A DNA stretch of 64,000 nt from assembly GCA_902521465.1 (NCBI GenBank), contig CABYRL010000004.1, forward strand, positions 38,477 through 102,476. Direction: 5' to 3'. Below the pieces are notes generated by a model that saw only the letters and a program-made list of their open reading frames with translations, did no database searches and was not told the DNA's origin. The stretch's first letter is position 1; every line of letters begins with the position of its first letter. This document shows, one piece after another, positions 16,233 to 22,180 of this stretch. A program made the translations under genes and the position numbers. Origin of the DNA: an uncultured Alphaproteobacteria bacterium (GTDB taxonomy: Bacteria; Pseudomonadota; Alphaproteobacteria; HIMB59).

Positions 16233-16814
16233 TAGTTTTGTATAATCATTTTTGTCGTTTACATTAAAAAATTCTATTTTTTTATTTTTTTTAAAATTTA
16301 TATAATCAAATCCAATTTCTTCAGCAAATTTCATAATTTTATAACCATTATTTTTTAAAAGGACTTCATTTAATTCCTTAAATATTTTTGATGACCAAAA
16401 AGAGAACATTGGTTCGATAATATTATCAATCTTACAAATATAAACTTTACTCTTTTTTTCTGTAATTGAGATAAAATTATCTATGATACCTGTGTTTATT
16501 ATTGGGGCATCAGTGGGAAAAAGTGCAAACCATAAATCTTCTTTTGAGTTTTTATAATGATCAAGAGCGCTATGTAACCCAGCTAGTGGCCCTTTGTAAC
16601 CTCCAATTTTATCACTTACAACTTTATAGCCAAATATTTTGTACTTACTGATATCTCTATTAGCATTAATAATAATCTCATAAGACTTTTCTTGAAGACT
16701 TTCTATTAAAATTTCAATAAAAGACTTATCTTTAATTTTTAAAAAACTTTTATTTTCATAACCCATTCTGGAGGATTTACCACCCGTTAGTATTACAGAT
16801 ACAAGCTTACTCAT
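16221..16814 (-). CDS. mobA: Molybdenum cofactor guanylyltransferase
   Basis: Attaches GMP to molybdopterin, forming the MGD cofactor needed by DMSO-reductase-family enzymes such as formate dehydrogenase. The N-terminal VILTGGKSSRMGYENKSFLKI is the nucleotidyltransferase signature loop with the Lys, and the metal-site aspartate is in ALFPTDAPII. The length of 197 residues is normal. The start overlaps the end of fdhD by 8 bp, so fdhD-mobA form one transcript. The neighbourhood contains both a molybdenum enzyme (fdsA) and other Moco genes. Confidence 0.93.
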   Translation of the reverse strand: MSKLVSVILTGGKSSRMGYENKSFLKIKDKSFIEILIESLQEKSYEIIINANRDISKYKIFGYKVVSDKIGGYKGPLAGLHSALDHYKNSKEDLWFALFPTDAPIINTGIIDNFISITEKKSKVYICKIDNIIEPMFSFWSSKIFKELNEVLLKNNGYKIMKFAEEIGFDYINFKKNKKIEFFNVNDKNDYTKLLSF

Positions 16815-17619
16815 CTTTGGTATATCTAAATTCTCCAGATAAAATATTTAACCGTTTACCTCTAATTCTTCCAATCATTGTTAAATTTTTCTTTCTAGCT
16901 ATTTCAACTGCCCAAGCAGTGAAACCTGATCGAGATAATAGTATTGGTATTTCCATTTTGATACATTTCAATACCATTTCACTTGTCAGCCTGCCAGTAG
17001 TGTAAAAAGACATTTCTTTTGCGTCTATTTTCTTATCAAGTATCAAACCAGCAATTTTATCAACAGCATTATGTCTTCCCACATCTTCAAAATAATATAA
17101 AGGTTTATCTCCCTGACATAAGACGCAACCGTGTATTGCACCTACAGATAAATATAAACTTGGCTCGGTATTAATTTTTTTGGATAAATTCATAAGCTGT
17201 TGATGGTTTATTCTTATTTTTTTATTCAAGGAAATGGTATTTATTTCTTCAAATAAGTCTCCAAATACAGTCCCTTGTGCACAACCAGAGGTATTTACTT
17301 TCTTCCTTAATTTTTCTTCATAATTAGTTTTACTCTTTGTTCTTACAACAATTGTCTTTAGGTCTTTATGAAACTCAATCTTTTTTACATCGTCTATATT
17401 AGTAAGCATTCCCTGATTGAATAAATAACCAATAGCTAAATATTTTGGATAATCTCCTATAGTCATTATTGTTACTATTTCTTGGTTGTTTAAGTATAGC
17501 GTGAGTGGTTTTTCTTCAATGATTGGAATTTTTGTTATTTCGCCTTTTTCATTAATTGATTTTTTTAATTTAAATAAAGATCTGTTATTTACACTAGGTT
17601 TGATTAAAAAATCTGTCAT
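16807..17619 (-). CDS. fdhD: FdhD sulfurtransferase for formate dehydrogenase
   Basis: Transfers sulfur from a cysteine desulfurase to the molybdenum cofactor of formate dehydrogenase. Family motifs: GDYPKYLAIGYLFNQG, the flexible loop NTSGCAQGTVFGD, AIHGCVLCQG, FEDVGRHNAVDKIAG, TTGRLTSEMVLK and SRSGFTAWAVEIA. The loop contains only one cysteine (Cys113 with this start), where E. coli FdhD has a Cys-x2-Cys. The ATG at 17619 gives 270 residues; an in-frame TTG at 17658 would overlap the divergent mobB and is less likely. mobA follows with an 8 bp overlap. Confidence 0.94.
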   Translation of the reverse strand: MTDFLIKPSVNNRSLFKLKKSINEKGEITKIPIIEEKPLTLYLNNQEIVTIMTIGDYPKYLAIGYLFNQGMLTNIDDVKKIEFHKDLKTIVVRTKSKTNYEEKLRKKVNTSGCAQGTVFGDLFEEINTISLNKKIRINHQQLMNLSKKINTEPSLYLSVGAIHGCVLCQGDKPLYYFEDVGRHNAVDKIAGLILDKKIDAKEMSFYTTGRLTSEMVLKCIKMEIPILLSRSGFTAWAVEIARKKNLTMIGRIRGKRLNILSGEFRYTKDE

Positions 17620-17648
17620 TTTTTTCTTGATTGTATTATGGTGACAAG

Positions 17649-18137
17649 GTGAAAACAATAGCTGTTATTGGTTGGAAAAATAGTGGCAAAACTACTTTAG
17701 TGAGTAATTTAGTAAAATTTTTTAAAGAAAAGAAAATAAAAGTTGGTGTGGTAAAACATGCTCACCATTCTTTTGACATTGATCATCCTAATACAGATAG
17801 CTATAAAATTAGAAAATCCGGAGCATATAAAACCACACTAGTATCAGATAAAAGACTTGCATTCATAGAAGAGAAAACCGAGTCACATATTAATTTAGAA
17901 CGTCTGGTAGAAATTAACAAAGATTGTGATTTGTTAATATTTGAAGGGTTTAAGAGATTTGATGATTTGATAAAGTTAGAGGTGAGTTTACAAAAAAATA
18001 ACAAAGACTACCTCTACAAATCTATAAATAATGTTAAATATATCGTTACGGACGATAATATTGATCATCCAATTCAGACCTTTAATCACAATCAAATAGA
18101 AAAAATTGCCTCTGAAATATATTATGAAAACTCCTAA
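17649..18137 (+). CDS. mobB: Molybdopterin-guanine dinucleotide synthesis protein B
   Basis: Small P-loop GTPase that assists MobA. The N-terminus KTIAVIGWKNSGKTTLV is the Walker A region; VGVVKHAHHSFDIDHPNTDSYKIRKSGA is the characteristic MobB stretch, and LLIFEGFKRF resembles the Walker B/DxxG region. With the GTG at 17649 the protein has 162 residues; an in-frame TTG at 17631 is an alternative. The GTG lies 9 bp after a TATTAT hexamer. The gene diverges from fdhD with about 30 bp between starts. It overlaps moeA by 14 bp. Confidence 0.92.
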   Translation: MKTIAVIGWKNSGKTTLVSNLVKFFKEKKIKVGVVKHAHHSFDIDHPNTDSYKIRKSGAYKTTLVSDKRLAFIEEKTESHINLERLVEINKDCDLLIFEGFKRFDDLIKLEVSLQKNNKDYLYKSINNVKYIVTDDNIDHPIQTFNHNQIEKIASEIYYENS

Positions 18138-19302
18138 GCTAATATCTTTCAAACTTGCGCAAAAAATAATTATTCGGGAAAAAAAGAATTTATTTCAAGA
18201 GTCTAAGATAAAATTAAAGGAAGCACATAATGCAGTAGTATCAAGAACAATTACTTCTCCAATAAATCTACCTTTACATAATACTGCAGGATTAGATGGT
18301 TATATTGTTTCTAATAAAAATCTCAACAAATTGTCAATATCTAATAAGCTTCTAAATGCTGGACATTCATATAAAAGATTAAATCCCAATTTAGCCTATA
18401 AAATAAATACAGGAGGTATTATCCCACAAAACTTTAAAAATTTTATCTCATTAGAAAACGCAAAAGTTGAGGGGAGAAATCTATTAGTTCAATATTCAAA
18501 AATATCTAATAAAGATATAAAAAAGAAAGGTGAGGATTTAAAAAAAAATAAAATACTGATAAAAAAAAATGAAAAAATTGATTTCATAAAAATTGCATTA
18601 CTTTCATCAGTAGGGATTACAAATTTATGGGTATATAAAACTTTGAGAGTTGCTGTCGTATCCTCAGGAAATGAATTAATAAAATCTGACAAAAAAATAA
18701 AAGATCATCAAGTATATGACTCAAATAAATATCAAATAATTCATTTTTTAAAGAAATTTAATATAAGTGTTCATGACTTAGGTATTTTAAAAGATGATGA
18801 GATAAAAGTTGATAAATTTTATAAAAAAAATCAAAATAAATTTGATATTATAATTAGTTCAGGTGGCTCCTCATTTAGCTCTAAAGATTACATATCTTCT
18901 TTTCTAAGTCAAAATACTAAACTTCTTTTTAAATATGTAAGAATTCAACCAGGTCGACCTGTTATTTTTTCAAAATTAAAATTCAATTATTATTTTTCAC
19001 TGCCTGGAAATCCATTAGCTGTTTTTACTAATTTATTTTTTTTAGTAAGTTTATTTATAGATCCTTCTCGCAAAGATAATTCTAGCATTACTAAATTTTA
19101 CCGATCTGGATTTTCAGAAAATCAAAAATCTAATTTAACAAAATTTTATCGTGTGAAATTATCTAAAAATATACTTTATACTCATAAATCAAAAGGTTCT
19201 GCTAAACTAATTTCTCTCTCTGAAGCAGATGGTTTAGCATTTGTCCCAGAAGGAAATGATAAAATTAAAAAAGGCGAAAAGATTAGCTTTATTGAATTTT
19301 AA
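18124..19302 (+). CDS. moeA: Molybdopterin molybdenumtransferase
   Basis: Inserts molybdate into adenylylated molybdopterin. The protein has the MoeA order: N-terminal domain with PLHNTAGLDGYIV (the D-G-Y site) and NTGGIIPQ, a middle molybdopterin-binding domain starting LRVAVVSSGNELI with DIIISSGGSSFSSKDYI, then RIQPGRPVIFSK and SLPGNPLAVFTNLFF, and a C-terminal beta domain ending LSEADGLAFVPEGN. The usual GGVSVGxxD loop is changed to GGSSFSSKD, keeping the Asp. The ATG at 18124 gives 392 residues, slightly short. It overlaps mobB at its start and the convergent tusA-like gene by 14 bp at its end. Confidence 0.92.
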   Translation: MKTPKLISFKLAQKIIIREKKNLFQESKIKLKEAHNAVVSRTITSPINLPLHNTAGLDGYIVSNKNLNKLSISNKLLNAGHSYKRLNPNLAYKINTGGIIPQNFKNFISLENAKVEGRNLLVQYSKISNKDIKKKGEDLKKNKILIKKNEKIDFIKIALLSSVGITNLWVYKTLRVAVVSSGNELIKSDKKIKDHQVYDSNKYQIIHFLKKFNISVHDLGILKDDEIKVDKFYKKNQNKFDIIISSGGSSFSSKDYISSFLSQNTKLLFKYVRIQPGRPVIFSKLKFNYYFSLPGNPLAVFTNLFFLVSLFIDPSRKDNSSITKFYRSGFSENQKSNLTKFYRVKLSKNILYTHKSKGSAKLISLSEADGLAFVPEGNDKIKKGEKISFIEF

Positions 19303-19510
19303 ATTTGATATTTACTAAATTACCTTTTTTTTTTAGTGAAATGATCTCATATTTTTTTTCTTCACAAAAATTTTTAAAGTCAAATTGTGATAACGGGTCA
19401 TCACTTTCTATTGTAAGAACATCATTTTTTTTTAACTTTTTTATAAATTTTTCAGCTTTTAAGACAGGTATAGGGCATTCAAAGCCTTTAGTATCTAGAT
19501 AATAATCCAT
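19289..19510 (-). CDS. TusA/SirA-family sulfur carrier protein
   Basis: A 73-residue protein with the TusA signature: DTKGFECPIPVLKAEKFIKKL contains the single catalytic Cys-Pro, followed by DVLTIESDDPLSQFDFKNFCEEKKYEI and a last beta strand. TusA proteins accept persulfide sulfur from a cysteine desulfurase and pass it on, for example to tRNA thiolation or molybdoenzyme maturation. It lies between moeA (convergent, 14 bp overlap) and the lysR gene (divergent, 27 bp). That placement in a formate dehydrogenase/Moco island suggests, without proving, a link to FdhD-dependent sulfuration. Confidence 0.88.
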   Translation of the reverse strand: MDYYLDTKGFECPIPVLKAEKFIKKLKKNDVLTIESDDPLSQFDFKNFCEEKKYEIISLKKKGNLVNIKFKIQ

Positions 19511-19537
19511 TTATATATATATTTATTTTAAAAATAC

Positions 19538-20419
19538 ATGGAAATAAAGAATTTAGAAATTATTTTAGCTTTAGATAGTGAAAAACATTTCAATAGAGCA
19601 GCAGAAAAATTAAAAATATCACAACCTGCTTTATCTATGAAGCTAAAGGCTTTAGAAAATGAAATAGGGGTAAGACTAGTAAAAAGAGGAAAGAACTATA
19701 TTGGATTAACTTCTGAGGGTGAAATTTTAAAAGAACGATTTAAAAATATTGTCAAAGAGTACACTAGTATCAAACAGTTAAGCTCTGAGTTAAAAAATAA
19801 TTTAACTGGAAATTTAAGAATAGGTGTTATTCCTACTGCTTTATTAGAAGTCTCATTTTTATTAAATAGTTTTGTTAAAAAATTTACAAATGTTAAATTG
19901 CAAGTAATTTCTATGTCTTCTAATGAAATTGATAAAAATCTTCATGATTTCAAATTAGATTTAGGGATAAGTTATTTAGAAAATGAACCAATATTAGGAG
20001 TTGAGAAGATACCTTTATATAAAGAAACATATTTTCTCATATCTAAAAAAAAGAATTTAAAAAATAAAAAGAAATTAAAATGGCAAGAAATTGGTAATTT
20101 AGATCTGTGTTTAATTTCTAAAGAAAATCAATTTAGAAGAATATTAGATGCTATTTTTAAAGAGAATAATATTAATCCACGAGTTTTAATTGAGTCAAAC
20201 TCTATGACTCATATTTACTCTCACGTAAATAGTTCAGAATTTTCAACAATTATGCCATATATATTTACTCAGTCATTCAATTACGATGAGAATACAAATT
20301 TTATTCAATTAATTTCTCCAGAAATATCTCATAAGGTAGGTATAGTTCATATTGATGATAATCGCCCATCACCTATTAAAAATAACTTTTTAAAATTCTT
20401 AAAAAGCTTTAATAAGTAA
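19538..20419 (+). CDS. LysR-family transcriptional regulator
   Basis: A 293-residue LysR-type regulator. The N-terminal winged helix-turn-helix is plain: MEIKNLEIILALDSEKHFNRAAEKLKISQPALSMKLKALENEIGVRLVKR (given here only as the typical opening, residues 1-50, with the key S-Q-P-A-L-S core). The C-terminal part (about 90-290) is the periplasmic-binding-like effector domain. It lies immediately upstream of, and co-directional with, the formate dehydrogenase genes. A perfect inverted repeat sits 4 bp after its stop, next to a putative promoter for those genes. Control of the fds genes is therefore likely; the effector is unknown. Confidence 0.9.
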   Translation: MEIKNLEIILALDSEKHFNRAAEKLKISQPALSMKLKALENEIGVRLVKRGKNYIGLTSEGEILKERFKNIVKEYTSIKQLSSELKNNLTGNLRIGVIPTALLEVSFLLNSFVKKFTNVKLQVISMSSNEIDKNLHDFKLDLGISYLENEPILGVEKIPLYKETYFLISKKKNLKNKKKLKWQEIGNLDLCLISKENQFRRILDAIFKENNINPRVLIESNSMTHIYSHVNSSEFSTIMPYIFTQSFNYDENTNFIQLISPEISHKVGIVHIDDNRPSPIKNNFLKFLKSFNK

Positions 20420-20422
20420 TAC

Positions 20423-20447
20423 TTATCAATTAATTACTTATTGATAA
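20423..20447. promoter_or_regulatory. Inverted repeat, candidate LysR operator
   Basis: Two perfect 8 bp arms, TTATCAAT (20423-20430) and ATTGATAA (20440-20447), separated by 9 bp. The dyad fits the T-N11-A type sites of LysR regulators. Its right edge touches a putative TTGAAA -35 box, so it would span about -60 to -36, the activation position of this family. No T-tract follows, so it is not a terminator. Confidence 0.6.
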
Positions 20448-20475
20448 TTGAAACTTAATAAAAAATTACTAAATT
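20448..20475 (+). promoter_or_regulatory. Putative sigma-70-type promoter of fdsGB-fdsA
   Basis: TTGAAA (20448-20453), 16 bp spacer, TAAATT (20470-20475). The predicted start point is around 20482, next to the fdsGB ATG at 20483, implying a leaderless or nearly leaderless mRNA. The -10 match is only 4 of 6, consistent with a promoter needing an activator. The adjacent inverted repeat is the reason for proposing it. Confidence 0.4.
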
Positions 20476-20482
20476 TAAGTAA

Positions 20483-22180
20483 ATGAAAGACTCACAAAGT
20501 AAGATTCATCCAGGTTCTGGTAGAAGAAAAGCATTAGAATTCAACAAGGGTCGCCAAAGTGATGACCAGTCAATTGATGATCTTAAAAACCTAATACCTA
20601 ATGATTATTTTAGACAAAGGGATATGCTTATTGAAAGCCTTCACTTAATTCAAGACCATTATAAATGTCTTAAACCAAAACATCTAACAGCACTGTCCGA
20701 ATTAACAAATTTACCTTTAACTGAAATTTACGAAACAGCATCATTCTATGCTCACTTTGATATCTATAAAGAGGATGATATTAGCCCTCCTGAAACAACA
20801 ATTAGAGTTTGTGATGGTATTACATGTGAGATGAACGGATGCAAAACTTTAGAAAAAAATTTAAGTGATAGTGTATCTTCTAATGTGAGAGTAGTTAGAG
20901 CACCTTGTATGGGAAGGTGTCACCAAGCACCAGTAGTTGAGGTAGGAAAAAAACATTTTGTAAACGCAGATGTAAGTGTAGTTCAAAAAGCCTTAAAGGA
21001 GCAAGATACAAAACCAGTTATACCAAATTACATTAGCTATGACGATTATATAAAAAATGGTGGATATAAAATTCTAAAGGATTGTATTGAAAATAAAAAA
21101 GACCCAATGAAGCTCATAGAAGAAATGGAGCAATCAGGTTTGAGAGGTCTTGGTGGTGCAGGATTTCCAACTGGCAGAAAATGGAGATTTGTAAGAGCAG
21201 AAGATAAACCTAGGTTAATGGCAATTAATGGTGATGAGGGTGAACCAGGAACATTTAAAGATCATCATTATCTTACAAGAGACCCACATAGATTTCTTGA
21301 GGGAATGTTAATTGCTGCATGGGTAGTTGAGGCAACAGATGTATATATATACATGCGAGATGAGTACCCTGATGTAATAAAGTTTTTAAAGAAAGAAATT
21401 AAAATTTTAGAAGAAAAAAATTTAAATATCAAAACGAGAATTCATTTTAGAAGAGGTGCTGGCGCCTACATTTGTGGTGAAGAGTCATCAATGTTAGAAA
21501 GTTTAGAGGGTAAAAGAGGCTTACCTAGACATAAACCCCCATTTCCATCTCAAGTAGGACTTTTTGGTAGACCAACATTAATACACAATGTTGAAACAGT
21601 TTTTTGGGTAAGAGAGATTTTGGAAAAAGGTGCTGTATGGTTCAGTAGTCATGGTCTCAATGGTAGGAAAGGTCTAAGAACGTTCTCTGTGTCGGGAAGA
21701 GTAAAAAACCCTGGTGTTAAGTTAGCTCCAGCAGGGATCACAATAAAACAACTTATTGATGAATATTGTGGCGGTATTCAAGAGGGCCATACATTTAAAG
21801 CATACTTGCCTGGAGGAGCCTCTGGAGGAATACTTCCTGCAAAATTAGATAGTATTCCACTTGATTTTGACACGCTACAAGAGCACGGATGTTTTATAGG
21901 TTCAGCTGCTGTAGTCGTTTTATCTGACAAAGATAACATGAAAGATATTGCCAAAAATTTAATGTTCTTTTTTCATGATGAAAGTTGTGGTCAATGTACT
22001 CCTTGTAGAAATGGAACCGAAAAAGCTCTTAAACTCATGAACCAATCATCCTGGGATGTAGACCTTTTAAAAGAATTATCATCAGCAATGATGGATGCTT
22101 CCATATGTGGTTTAGGACAAGCAGCTCCAAATCCAATGCTTTCAGTTATTAAACACTTCTCAGAGGAGGTAACCAACTAA
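20483..22180 (+). CDS. NAD-dependent formate dehydrogenase, fused FdsG-FdsB (NuoE/NuoF-like) subunit
   Basis: A 565-residue electron-transfer subunit passing electrons from the molybdenum subunit to NAD+. Residues about 25-170 are NuoE/FdsG-like, with a 2Fe-2S site formed by Cys110-x4-Cys115 and Cys142-x3-Cys146. Residues about 180-560 are NuoF/FdsB-like: the FMN/NADH region GLGGAGFPTGRKW..NGDEGEPGTFKD, GAYICGEESSMLESLEGKRG, and a 4Fe-4S site at Cys502, Cys505, Cys508 and Cys542. In classic Fds enzymes the two parts are separate genes, and FdsB has its own thioredoxin-like N-terminal domain; here only one such domain remains. The stop overlaps fdsA by 1 bp. Confidence 0.93.
   Translation: MKDSQSKIHPGSGRRKALEFNKGRQSDDQSIDDLKNLIPNDYFRQRDMLIESLHLIQDHYKCLKPKHLTALSELTNLPLTEIYETASFYAHFDIYKEDDISPPETTIRVCDGITCEMNGCKTLEKNLSDSVSSNVRVVRAPCMGRCHQAPVVEVGKKHFVNADVSVVQKALKEQDTKPVIPNYISYDDYIKNGGYKILKDCIENKKDPMKLIEEMEQSGLRGLGGAGFPTGRKWRFVRAEDKPRLMAINGDEGEPGTFKDHHYLTRDPHRFLEGMLIAAWVVEATDVYIYMRDEYPDVIKFLKKEIKILEEKNLNIKTRIHFRRGAGAYICGEESSMLESLEGKRGLPRHKPPFPSQVGLFGRPTLIHNVETVFWVREILEKGAVWFSSHGLNGRKGLRTFSVSGRVKNPGVKLAPAGITIKQLIDEYCGGIQEGHTFKAYLPGGASGGILPAKLDSIPLDFDTLQEHGCFIGSAAVVVLSDKDNMKDIAKNLMFFFHDESCGQCTPCRNGTEKALKLMNQSSWDVDLLKELSSAMMDASICGLGQAAPNPMLSVIKHFSEEVTN

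Noticed and set aside
17631..17658. Overlapping divergent TTG starts for fdhD (17658) and mobB (17631)
   Set aside because: Both would add unconserved residues ahead of the family motifs and overlap each other; ATG at 17619 and GTG at 17649 are preferred.
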